From assembly GCA_029256185.1 (NCBI GenBank), contig JAQSYI010000034.1, forward strand, positions 124,001 through 188,000: 64,000 nt of DNA, written 5' to 3'. The position numbers and the translations under genes are program-made. Below, piece after piece: positions 10,200 to 18,063 of this stretch. The notes under the pieces are model-generated. The model saw nothing but the letters and a program-made list of their open reading frames with translations, made no database searches and was not told the origin of the DNA. The DNA is from Paenibacillaceae bacterium (GTDB lineage: Bacteria > Bacillota > Bacilli > Paenibacillales > NBRC-103111). Positions within the stretch are counted from its first letter, which is position 1; the number at the start of each line of letters is the position of its first letter.

Positions 10200-10246
10200 A
10201 GCCCTGGGACTGCGGAGACGTTCTGCGCAATCCTGGGGCTTTTTTC
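10200..10246 (+). terminator. Rho-independent terminator after the giant glycosidase gene
   Basis: A 15-bp stem (10200-10214 with 10226-10240, one mismatch and two G-U pairs) with an 11-nt loop is followed by TTTTTT. It lies 20 bp after the stop codon and should end the importer-glycosidase transcript. Confidence 0.8.
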
Positions 10247-10312
10247 TGTGAGGGCAGAATCGAACAGGCAATCTCCAGCGGAAAAACGAACAAGCAGCAC
10301 TGGGGACGTCTG

Positions 10313-10353
10313 CAAATAAGCACATGTTTCCTGCGGGAACAAGTGCTTATTTG
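10313..10353. repeat. Long intergenic hairpin
   Basis: CAAATAAGCAC at 10313-10323 pairs with GTGCTTATTTG at 10343-10353. After a single A-A mismatch a further 7-bp stem closes on a TGC loop. No T-run follows, so it is not a standard terminator. Confidence 0.6.
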
Positions 10354-10445
10354 TGCCAAACATCCAATGTGTGCCTCAATTCTGGTGAACAGTGGACCCG
10401 CTCCCTTTATTCAGAAAAAAACCGAGAAGGTGGAGCTTCCGTTGC

Positions 10446-10529
10446 CCATTCTATATGAAATTTCCCATACAATGGTCCAACTCTGCTACCGGCAAGGCCA
10501 TTCTGTATGAAATTTCGCATACAATGGCC
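10446..10529. repeat. 52-bp repeat dimer, locus 1
   Basis: Two copies of a unit near CCATTCTGTATGAAATTTCG start at 10446 and 10498. Each is a near-palindrome (GTATGAAATTTCGCATAC) flanked by CCATT and AATGG, and the spacer contains ACCGGCA. The same dimer with the same 52-bp period occurs at 17808-17893. It is a dispersed family of unknown role. Confidence 0.7.
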
Positions 10530-10540
10530 TCTCATCGTTC

Positions 10541-10790
10541 AACAGCTGGCATTTTGATCACTGTTGAGCCTCTAGGGATGCTCTTACTCACTAACAGCTA
10601 TCATTTTGCCAGCAATGGAGCACCTTCAACTCCGCTCAACCGCCAACAGCTATCATTTTGCCAGCTGTTGAGCCTCTGGGGCTACTCTTGCTCACTAACA
10701 GCTAGCAAAATGCCAGCTATGGAGCACCTTCAACTCCGCTTAACCGCCAACAGCTATCATTTTGCCAGCTGTTGGCGGCAACTGTTGGTT
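10541..10790. repeat. 104-bp tandem repeat, about 2.4 units
   Basis: The segment CTGTTGAGCCTCTRGGG recurs at 10561 and 10665, and CTGTTGG at 10769, giving a period of 104 bp. Each unit carries AACAGCTATCATTTTGCCAG and, halfway along, a related or inverted form such as CTAGCAAAATGCCAGC, so units contain internal inverted copies. No gene is seen in 10360-11048; the open frames there follow the repeats. Confidence 0.75.
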
Positions 10791-11048
10791 AATCGACAGT
10801 CTCAAGCTGCTCTCCCCCTTTCCCTATGTCCATTTGCCATTCCGGTGCCAGTATCATTTTTTTCTTGGGTGATTCATGCCTGCAATAACGGTATGCTGGC
10901 TGAACCCGCAGAAAACGGGAGCGGAACGCTATTCCCGGTCCCGACAAAAAAATGATTATTGTAATGGAATCCGTCCGGAGGTACGCTCGGGTTGGAAAGC
11001 AAGGCTTTCCACAATCCAAAGCGCCAGGCAGACGGGAGTTGTTAACAA

Positions 11049-14000
11049 ATGTATGAACGGAAAATTTTACTTGCAGACGGACTCAAGCATCACAAATACA
11101 ATTGGCCCAAAACGCTGCTGACTTATCGGATAGCTGCCAGCGAAGCGAATATTCAGAATTATCATCTTATCGACGATAACAGACAAGCTATCCCCTTTCA
11201 GCTCGGAGGCTATGATCATGCTGACGGTACTGTTCAGCTAAGCCTGCTTGCGGATTTGCCCTGCGGAGGACAAAGGTCCTTTGAATGGGTGGAGGGAGCC
11301 CCCACGCATGACAGTGCTTACGGGATGACCCTAACGGAAACAGACGGGGGAATTGCCGTGAATTCCCGGGAAATCCGCCTGCATGTGCGCAAGTCCACAG
11401 AACGGACGGAGGATGGACGCTATCCCATCCTGAACATCGAGAGTGCAAGGGGCGGCCGGGAAGGAGCCGGCTCCCTGTTGACGGACCGGGAGTTGGTTTC
11501 CTACGAGGCTGAACTGCTGGAGCAGGGACCGCTCAAGACAGTAATTGCCGTCCTAATGACCTTCGGGGATGGCAGCTCGTACAAGCTGACGCTGACCGTT
11601 GCCGAAGAGATGGAGTTTGTGGAGCTCAAGGAAGAGATGGAGGGCTTCCCCCCGTCCTCCACATCATCCTCCATCCCATCCTCAGACCGTTTTGTTGTGC
11701 AATGGAAGCAATTCGATCCCCAAACCCGGTATGCCCGCTTCCGCAATGTGGAGAAGGTGGACCAATACTGCGACGGGCAGGGCTTCCTGCCTTTTACTCT
11801 GCAGTCTTACGCCAGTGCAGTCAGTTGGTGGTCGGTCAAAACAGCTTCATTCATCGATGAGCGCAGCGGCCAATGCATCGGCGTGTTCGCCAAGGATGCA
11901 GCAGACTGGAGAGGAAGCCGCTATTCGATCTGGGGCTGGCCGAAGGAGCTGGAGGTGCAATTCCGCTATGATCCCGCCGCGGAGCAAGGCCGAAGGCTGA
12001 CATGGGAATACCCGCTGACAGACGGCTGCCGGAGCACCGCCGTTGCCTTCTATGATTACAGCAAGGAAAACAGTCAGGAACAGAAGAGCTACGCGGATTA
12101 CTTATGGTTATGGCATGAGTTTATCAGCCTGGACAAGGTAAAGGATTGGGTGCTGCGTTGGGAGGAGGATCAGAACGCTTATCCCCGGTTTTTTCCCGAG
12201 GAGAGCATCCCCGAAGCCGGGTTGGATGTATGGCACTATGGTATCCGCAAGGAGGCGTTTACCCCCGCTTTTATGGAGGAGATTGTCTATCATCTGTCCC
12301 ATAACATGAATCATATGGACCAGGCGCAGCCGGTGCCCGCCAGGGAGTTCTTCAGTTGGATGTACGTCTTTGACATGTCCGCCCCGGCTATGACTCAAGA
12401 ACAGTTCGATGATTTCAAGGCCTGCTGCGCCTTTATCGCCTATACCCATGCTGACGAGAACCTGCTGCCTACGGGCCATATGCTGGCGGGGCACCCTAAT
12501 TTTCTGGCTGACGCCCGCTCTGTCCCCGCATTGATGGCTTCTCTCTTCCCTACCCATCCCGATGCCCGCCTATGGAAGGACCAGTTTGAACGGGCCATGG
12601 CGTTGAATATGAAATACCACATCCGGCCGGAGGTCAAGGCGTGGGGCAGCAAGGCGGGGAGATGGACGGAAAATCTGGGCTGCTATAACTTTGCTGCGCT
12701 TGTGCCCATGCAGAAGACAGCCGCTCTGCTAGACAGAAGCTTCGGAGACAAGGTGTTGTTGAATCCGCGGCTTAGGGACTGGGCGGGCTGGATGCTTCAT
12801 TCCCTCAGCGCTCCTATAGACGGAAGGCGCACCTATCCGCCCCAAGGCGCCCACAGCGGCAACTGGCAGGACCCGATTACGCCTCCCATCTATGTAAGGA
12901 TGCTGGCGGAGCAGCTCCATCTCTATGATCCGCTGCTCTCGGAATACCTGCTCTATGTCTGTCCGCCGGATTCACAGAGCTTCGAAGCCCGCAGGAAAGA
13001 CGCGGATATTTATAAGAGCCTGCTGCAGAAAGAATTCCTCGGCAACCGGGGTACGCGTCCGGCATTGAGCTCCGCCAAATATACGGGTCACGGGTTCATC
13101 CTGCGATCCTCCGTGGGAGAGGAAAGTGAAGTATCCGTACATTTGCAGCAGATTGATGAAGGTCCCAACTACCGCTGGGGCCGGGCGGGCCAGGGCGGCT
13201 GCGGCACCCTGCATCTGTGTGCGTCAGGCCGGAGATACAGCTACAACCGTCCCGAGGACGTGGGCGACCAAAATATGGGGGATGTGCAGAACAGCTGCAA
13301 CTTTGGCGTGCTGGTGGGTCACGAGTACCGCAGCGTCGGCAGAAACGAGCTGACCGGGGCGTTATATGATTTCGGCTTTGCCCAATACGCCAAGGTCTAC
13401 GCCGGGGACTATTCCCGCCCCTTCTACCAGTCCCGCAGCGTCATATTAAGCGGCCATGATTATATCACGGTCTATGATCAAGTGGGAGATATGCGGGTGA
13501 GAGGCAGATTCTCCTGGTTCGTGAAGGAAGCGGAGCCGTTCCCCGCCATCGCCCAGATCAAGCCCGGAGCAGCCGCGGTTTATGTGGAGCCGGGGATTGC
13601 CATTGACGTAAGTCAGGCAGGAGGCGCTAATGCCGTGAAACACCAATCCAAGGGGGTGCACTTTGACGGCTTTGGGGATTTCCTGACTATCGTCTCTCCC
13701 CGCACTCTGAATGCGGATTACTGCTCCTATACGTACAAAACCGCCTATGGCGCCCAGGTCAAGCTGGAGGGCCGGACAGATCTGATCTTCCGGGACGGCA
13801 GCTTAATCCGCCATAAGGAAGAGCAGGCCTGCTTTACAGGATACGCGGGAATCGTCCGGCTATACGGTACAAGCAAGGCGGAAGCGGCATTGTTCGAGGG
13901 CAGCCGGATCGGCGCATTGGGCTTCGAGGTGGAGTTGAAGCCAGCGGCAGACCGCGGCGGTTTTCCCCAAGCGGGAATCGGCTTCACTGTCAGCCAAGGA

Positions 14001-14888
14001 CGGCTTGCGGGCAAGGCCATCTGTTCGGAGCCTGTTTGGGTAACCGTTCGGACCCCGGCCCAGGCTGGGGCGAATGGAGCAAGAAAGCTGTACGTGAACG
14101 CTGCGAAGCATGAATGGGAGCCTGCGGACGGCGGAAGCATACGCTTCCTGCTGCCGGAAGGAGAACATGAATGGGAGTGGACCGAACGCTTGCCTGTCCC
14201 GGCAAAGACCGAGGTGCTCCAGACGGTTGCAGCTTCAGGGAAGGCAGATGTGCATTGGCGGGCGGCTGCCGGCGCAGAAGGTTACCGGGTGGAGATCAGC
14301 CGGGATTGCGGCAGGAGCTGGAGCCGGACGGCGGTGGTGAACGGGGAGCATTCAACATCTTATGCACTCGATGGGCTGGAGAATGGAGTGAAGCTGCACG
14401 TCCGCATCCAAAGCTTTCATGCAGATGGGGCAGCAGCCTGGAGCCATGACTATCCTGTATATATCACCGCGGCGCCTCCCTCACCTGTTGAAGGGCTAAA
14501 GGTATGGAAAAGCGGTGCCGGCTACTCCATCGTCTGGGGCAAGCAATTGGGCTGCGGCGCATATAAGCTTTACCGCCGCGCCAAACGGCCAGGTGAGGAA
14601 TACGCCCTGATCTATGAGGGGTCGGCGGCAGAATATTGGGACTCGCCGGAAGCCGCGGACAGCGATAGCTCTGCTGCTCAATGGTATGAATATGCAGCAA
14701 GCGCGGTTAACGGCAACGGTGAAGGCGGCATGTCCCTGCCCCGCGACACCTCGCCGGACGGTCCCGCCTACTGGGACCCGGAGCCGGAATCCGGCTTCCG
14801 GCGCTACACCAGGAGCCATGAATTTGGCTACAACGGCTTCGACCACTGGACCAACAAAACCAAGCCGGAGCTAATTTATCCCCGGTGA
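11049..14888 (+). CDS. Large heparinase-like protein with fibronectin-like modules, no signal peptide
   Basis: A 1279-residue protein, family not certain. Residues 1-330 look like beta-rich domains (IPFQLGGYDHADGTVQLSLL). About 350-700 is helix-rich and resembles an alpha/alpha toroid. About 710-900 is a beta-sandwich with GRAGQGGCGTLHLCASGRRY and a segment recalling the C-terminal part of heparinase II/III-type lyases. Two fibronectin type III-like modules lie near 1050-1142 and 1146-1235 (ADVHWRAAAGAEGYRVEIS). The start ATG has GGGAG about 10 nt upstream and an in-frame TAA two codons before it, so no signal peptide can be hidden upstream. That is odd for a protein with such modules: it may act on imported oligosaccharides or leave by another route. 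The call of polysaccharide lyase or hydrolase is inference. Confidence 0.55.
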   Translation: MYERKILLADGLKHHKYNWPKTLLTYRIAASEANIQNYHLIDDNRQAIPFQLGGYDHADGTVQLSLLADLPCGGQRSFEWVEGAPTHDSAYGMTLTETDGGIAVNSREIRLHVRKSTERTEDGRYPILNIESARGGREGAGSLLTDRELVSYEAELLEQGPLKTVIAVLMTFGDGSSYKLTLTVAEEMEFVELKEEMEGFPPSSTSSSIPSSDRFVVQWKQFDPQTRYARFRNVEKVDQYCDGQGFLPFTLQSYASAVSWWSVKTASFIDERSGQCIGVFAKDAADWRGSRYSIWGWPKELEVQFRYDPAAEQGRRLTWEYPLTDGCRSTAVAFYDYSKENSQEQKSYADYLWLWHEFISLDKVKDWVLRWEEDQNAYPRFFPEESIPEAGLDVWHYGIRKEAFTPAFMEEIVYHLSHNMNHMDQAQPVPAREFFSWMYVFDMSAPAMTQEQFDDFKACCAFIAYTHADENLLPTGHMLAGHPNFLADARSVPALMASLFPTHPDARLWKDQFERAMALNMKYHIRPEVKAWGSKAGRWTENLGCYNFAALVPMQKTAALLDRSFGDKVLLNPRLRDWAGWMLHSLSAPIDGRRTYPPQGAHSGNWQDPITPPIYVRMLAEQLHLYDPLLSEYLLYVCPPDSQSFEARRKDADIYKSLLQKEFLGNRGTRPALSSAKYTGHGFILRSSVGEESEVSVHLQQIDEGPNYRWGRAGQGGCGTLHLCASGRRYSYNRPEDVGDQNMGDVQNSCNFGVLVGHEYRSVGRNELTGALYDFGFAQYAKVYAGDYSRPFYQSRSVILSGHDYITVYDQVGDMRVRGRFSWFVKEAEPFPAIAQIKPGAAAVYVEPGIAIDVSQAGGANAVKHQSKGVHFDGFGDFLTIVSPRTLNADYCSYTYKTAYGAQVKLEGRTDLIFRDGSLIRHKEEQACFTGYAGIVRLYGTSKAEAALFEGSRIGALGFEVELKPAADRGGFPQAGIGFTVSQGRLAGKAICSEPVWVTVRTPAQAGANGARKLYVNAAKHEWEPADGGSIRFLLPEGEHEWEWTERLPVPAKTEVLQTVAASGKADVHWRAAAGAEGYRVEISRDCGRSWSRTAVVNGEHSTSYALDGLENGVKLHVRIQSFHADGAAAWSHDYPVYITAAPPSPVEGLKVWKSGAGYSIVWGKQLGCGAYKLYRRAKRPGEEYALIYEGSAAEYWDSPEAADSDSSAAQWYEYAASAVNGNGEGGMSLPRDTSPDGPAYWDPEPESGFRRYTRSHEFGYNGFDHWTNKTKPELIYPR

Positions 14889-15021
14889 GCGGCAGTGTTG
14901 CCGCAACATCCTTGGACTAACCCCTCTTGCTCCCCCTGAGCACCTTTCACCGTGCTCCTTCAAGGGCATTGAGCGGGAGGATTCCCGATGGGGTGGTTAG
15001 ACTTATGCGCGGTATCCCATG

Positions 15022-15057
15022 GTGGAACTTGCAGCAGCTTCATGCTGCAAGTTCCAT
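15022..15057. repeat. Perfect intergenic hairpin
   Basis: GGAACTTGCAGCA at 15024-15036 pairs exactly with TGCTGCAAGTTCC at 15043-15055 around a 6-nt loop, and one or two more pairs extend it. There is no T-run. I see no gene in 14889-15809, only this hairpin, the inverted repeats, a terminator and the minisatellite. Confidence 0.55.
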
Positions 15058-15184
15058 TCCGCATAGGCCAGCAAGCTACCAATACTGCTTAAACCGGCTT
15101 TCGATGTCGCATGGACGGGCTATCGGTGCTGCATAGGCTGGCATTCGATCACGCGGCCAAGTGAGGTCCAAAAATAACGCCCCG

Positions 15185-15364
15185 CATTTTCCCTTATGCT
15201 CCATCCAACTGGCAGCAAGCTGCAAATAAGACCCATCTTTTTCCGCTATTTGGGCTGGGAGGCCGGGTTTTAGGGGGATTTAACTTCAATAAGGGAATTT
15301 GCAGGGCCTTATTGAGACATATTCCGATTTTTCTGAGGCATAAGGGAAAATGATGGGTCTTATT
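15185..15364. repeat. Interleaved inverted repeats
   Basis: CATTTTCCCTTATG (15185-15198) is the exact complement of 15339-15352, and AATAAGACCCATC (15225-15237) of 15352-15364. A third, shorter AATAAGG/CCTTATT pair lies between (15288-15313). The two outer pairs are ordered A-B-A'-B', so they can form alternatives or a pseudoknot-like fold but not one simple stem. Confidence 0.6.
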
Positions 15365-15519
15365 CTGGTTCGTCGCTGTTTGAGGGGAATAACTTTTGCC
15401 AAACTGGTCCACTGGCGCCCATCTCCATTCTCCAGCGTCTCTCTCTCCGTGCCCTCGGCAGCAGCTTGCCTAGTACACGCTGGCTGGCGTTGCTGAAACT
15501 TCGTTAGATAGCAAACCAC

Positions 15520-15561
15520 AAAAAAGCCCCGTATTTCCGCGAAAAAGCGGAGTACGGGGCT
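15520..15561 (-). terminator. Terminator downstream of glnS
   Basis: AGCCCCGTA (15525-15533) pairs with TACGGGGCT (15553-15561), with a further inner TCCGC/GCGGA stem around a GAAAAA loop. On the minus strand six T follow the stem. It should end transcripts from glnS after passing the repeat array at 15593-15760. The weaker TTTAT on the other side could also stop plus-strand transcription. Confidence 0.75.
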
Positions 15562-15592
15562 TTATCTGTACAAAACCGGTTTTGTCAAACCA

Positions 15593-15760
15593 CATGATCC
15601 GTTGGCAGCACATGATGGGATTAGCCTGCATCACCCAACCTGCTCACACGACCGAACTTACCTGTATCAGCCAATTTGGCACATTACCGAGCATACTCGC
15701 ATCACCCAACCTGCTAACATGACCCAACATACCTGCATGATCCAGCTTAGCCGCATGATC
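15593..15760. repeat. Degenerate 18-bp minisatellite, 9 units
   Basis: Units begin at 15593, 15611, 15629, 15647, 15665, 15683, 15700, 15718 and 15736, with a partial unit at 15754. All are 18 bp except one of 17. The rough consensus is CATGACCCAACNTACCTG. The first two units and the fifth and sixth diverge most. There is no spacer between units, which rules out a CRISPR array. It lies between the end of glnS and its terminator. Confidence 0.7.
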
Positions 15761-15809
15761 TATAGACAAAAGGCAGACGTGGACCGGATGGTTCGCGTCT
15801 GCCTTCATC

Positions 15810-17474
15810 TTACACACTAAATGAGCTTTTGAGGGAAACGGTAAGGTTGAATACCGGCTTCTCCGGCGTGGTGGTCTTGGAATCCACATTGAAGTAGCCA
15901 TGGCGGAAGAACTGGAATTTGTCCTGCGCCTTGACCTCCTTCATGCCCGGCTCCACATAGCCCTGCACGATCTCCAGAGACTTGGGATTAATCGAGGACA
16001 GCAAATCGTCGTTGCCTTCATCCTCGCCGTCATCGGTCTTTTCCGCCACCAGTTCGTCATAGATCCGGAACTCGGCCGCGATAGCCCGGGTCGCCTCCAC
16101 CCAGTGGATGGTGCCCTTCACCTTGCGCCCGGTGAAGCCGGTGCCGGACTTGGTCTCGGGATCGTAGGTGCAGCGCAGCTCCACCACATTGCCCTCCGCA
16201 TCCTTCACCGCTTCCTCGCACTTGATGAAGTAAGCATGCTTCAGCCGCACCTCATTGCCGGGGAACAGGCGGTGATACTTGGGCGGCGGATTCTCCATGA
16301 AGTCGTCTTGCTCAATGTATATTTCCCGGGAAAACGGAATTTGCCGCACGCCCATCTCTGGCACCTCGGCGTTGATCTCCGCATCCAGCATCTCCACCTG
16401 GCCCTCGGGGTAATTGGTAATGACCACCTTAAGCGGCCGCAGCACGCCCATGGTTCTGGGAGCCTTCAGCTTCAGGTCCTCCCGGATAAAATGCTCCAGC
16501 ATCCGCGGGTCCACAGTCCCGTTGCTCTTGGAAACGCCCGCTTCCCGGATAAAGGATTTGATCCCTTCCGGGGTGAAGCCCCGGCGGCGCATGCCGCTGA
16601 TCGTATAGACGCGGGGATCGTCCCAGCCGTCCAGCACGCCGCTCTCCACCAGCCGCTTGATATAACGCTTGCCCATGATGGTGCCGGCAATCTTCAGCTT
16701 GCCGAACTCGTACTGGCGGGACACATGAGGCATCTCCGTCTCGCGGATCACCCAGTCATAGAAGGGACGCTGATCCTCAAACTCCAGCGAGCACAGGGAA
16801 TGGGTCACACCCTCAATGGAGTCCTCCAGAGGATGGGCATAGGCGTACATGGGGTAGATGCACCATTGATCCCCGGTATTATGGTGGTGAACATGGGCAA
16901 TGCGGAAGATAACCGGGTCACGCATGTTAATGTTGGGCGAAGCCATATCGATCTTGGCCCGCAGCACCCGTTCTCCGTCCTTGAACTCCCCTGCGCGCAT
17001 CCGGGTGAACAGATCCAGATTCTCCTCCACACTCCGGTTGCGGTACGGGCTTTCCTTGCCCGGCTGGGTGAGAGTGCCCCGGGTTTCCCGGATCTCATCG
17101 GCAGACAGATCGCAGACAAAGGCCTGCCCTTTCTTGATCAGTACCAGCGCCCTGTCGTACATCTCCCCGAAATAGTCCGAGGCAAAATGCATCCCATCCC
17201 ATTCAAAGCCCAGCCATTGGATGTCCTCCTTGATGGAGTTGACGAATTCCACATCTTCCTTCACCGGATTGGTATCGTCAAAACGCAGGTTGGTCCGCCC
17301 GCCGAACTCGTCGGCATGCTCGAAATTGATGGTAATGGCCCGGGCGTGCCCGATGTGCAAATATCCGTTGGGCTCAGGCGGGAAGCGGGTCACAATATTC
17401 TTGACCCGTCCTTCCTTCAGATCCTCGGTCATAATGGTTTTAATAAAATTGGAGGCAGTGTTTTTAGTTTCCAT
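15810..17474 (-). CDS. glnS: Glutaminyl-tRNA synthetase
   Basis: A 554-residue class I synthetase that charges tRNA-Gln with glutamine in the cytoplasm. The ATP-site motif HIGH is at residues 40-43 in FPPEPNGYLHIGHARA. The second signature loop reads IMGKR (266-270) where E. coli has VMSKR, keeping the lysine. RRRGFTPEGIKSF and the C-terminal anticodon-binding beta-barrels are present, and the length equals the E. coli enzyme. The ATG at 17474 has AAGGG 6 nt upstream. It stands alone, with a MITE-like element just upstream and repeats downstream. Most Bacillota make Gln-tRNA by the GatCAB amidation route, so a direct GlnRS suggests ancient or later transfer; whether GatCAB also exists in this genome cannot be seen. 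Confidence 0.96.
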   Translation of the reverse strand: METKNTASNFIKTIMTEDLKEGRVKNIVTRFPPEPNGYLHIGHARAITINFEHADEFGGRTNLRFDDTNPVKEDVEFVNSIKEDIQWLGFEWDGMHFASDYFGEMYDRALVLIKKGQAFVCDLSADEIRETRGTLTQPGKESPYRNRSVEENLDLFTRMRAGEFKDGERVLRAKIDMASPNINMRDPVIFRIAHVHHHNTGDQWCIYPMYAYAHPLEDSIEGVTHSLCSLEFEDQRPFYDWVIRETEMPHVSRQYEFGKLKIAGTIMGKRYIKRLVESGVLDGWDDPRVYTISGMRRRGFTPEGIKSFIREAGVSKSNGTVDPRMLEHFIREDLKLKAPRTMGVLRPLKVVITNYPEGQVEMLDAEINAEVPEMGVRQIPFSREIYIEQDDFMENPPPKYHRLFPGNEVRLKHAYFIKCEEAVKDAEGNVVELRCTYDPETKSGTGFTGRKVKGTIHWVEATRAIAAEFRIYDELVAEKTDDGEDEGNDDLLSSINPKSLEIVQGYVEPGMKEVKAQDKFQFFRHGYFNVDSKTTTPEKPVFNLTVSLKSSFSV

Positions 17475-17533
17475 AGGAATCCCTTCTCACGCTGGTTAAT
17501 GGGGTTTTGGCTTTCTGTGCAACCTTTTTATCT

Positions 17534-17539
17534 ATTATA
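17534..17539 (-). promoter_or_regulatory. -10 box of the glnS promoter
   Basis: On the minus strand TATAAT lies 60 bp before the glnS start. The -35 region falls in an A/T-rich stretch next to the left end of the MITE-like element and is poor. I do not see a T-box stem or specifier loop in the short leader. Confidence 0.5.
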
Positions 17540-17563
17540 CACAAAAATTTTAGGGAATATATA

Positions 17564-17726
17564 GGCGTGTTTGAAAACTCCGGGGGGAGTAGGTTTCCTC
17601 GATTTTTCGTTTCTGGCAAGGCACTTTTGCGCAGGCGTACCGGGGACCCCGGGCCAAGCGAAAGTAACGCCGCCAGGGGCGAAAAGGCGGTGAAAGATGC
17701 CCCCAAGCGAGTTTTCAGACACGCCC
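17564..17726. mobile_element. MITE-like element, copy 2 (complete)
   Basis: A 163-bp unit with terminal inverted repeats: GGCGTGTTTGAAAACTC at 17564-17580 and its complement at 17709-17725, with one mismatch. TA is present on both sides (17562-17563 and 17727-17728), as a target-site duplication would leave. It encodes no transposase, so it would need one in trans; the ends recall IS5/IS427- or IS630-type elements, which is inference. About 140 bp of it recur at 368-507. Confidence 0.7.
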
Positions 17727-17807
17727 TAGAAGGGGGAGGCAAAATGTCCGGCTATCCTGAACCAGGCGCATGAAATGCTGAATACCATCGCTGCTGACAC
17801 TGACAGG

Positions 17808-17893
17808 CCTATTCTGTACGAAATTTCGCATACGTTGGGCCAGCTCGGGCACCGGCAGGCCAACTCTGTATGAAATTTCGCATTCATTCGCCC
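17808..17893. repeat. 52-bp repeat dimer, locus 2
   Basis: Units starting at 17808 and 17860 (CTGTACGAAATTTCGCATAC and CTGTATGAAATTTCGCATTC) match the pair at 10446-10529 in sequence, 52-bp period and spacer (CACCGGCAGGCC). Here the dimer lies about 80 bp after the MITE-like element. Confidence 0.7.
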
Positions 17894-17927
17894 TGGGCGG
17901 CCACACCGGGCTCCCCGGGCACCTGTA

Positions 17928-17980
17928 GAAAACGAATGAGGAGCCGCCAAGCTATGGCAGCTCCCCATTCGTTTTCTTTT
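17928..17980 (+). terminator. Orphan terminator-like hairpin
   Basis: GAAAACGAATG (17928-17938) pairs with CATTCGTTTTC (17966-17976), extended by GGAGC/GCTCC, and TTTT follows on the plus strand. No annotated gene lies upstream on that strand after 14888, and none starts on the other side, so its transcript is unknown. It could end a small RNA from 17730-17930, or act as a leader attenuator for the gene at 18064. Confidence 0.6.
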
Positions 17981-18063
17981 CCCGCCTGCCCAAACAGCCT
18001 GCGGCCTTTGCGGAAACATTTTCACCCTATGGATCGTCTGGTTAGATAAGAGGTGATTCACTT

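Noticed and set aside
10392..10955. 187-codon frame in the repeat-rich gap
   Set aside because: It translates the 52-bp and 104-bp repeats, with no ribosome site or domain. Repeats of 104 bp change frame between units.
15593..15760. Short regular repeats considered as a CRISPR array
   Set aside because: The 18-bp units are contiguous with no spacers, and there are no cas genes.
15602..15820. Plus-strand frame across the minisatellite as a repeat protein gene
   Set aside because: It lacks a ribosome site, starts in the repeat and ends inside the glnS 3' end. It may be a relic but is not a supported gene.
17475..17563. T-box leader for glnS
   Set aside because: The leader is under 60 nt, with no specifier loop or antiterminator sequence.
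15900..17564. A 554-codon open frame on the strand opposite glnS
   Set aside because: Same length as glnS and exactly antisense. It has no ribosome site or known domain. GC-rich codon bias leaves the opposite frame open.
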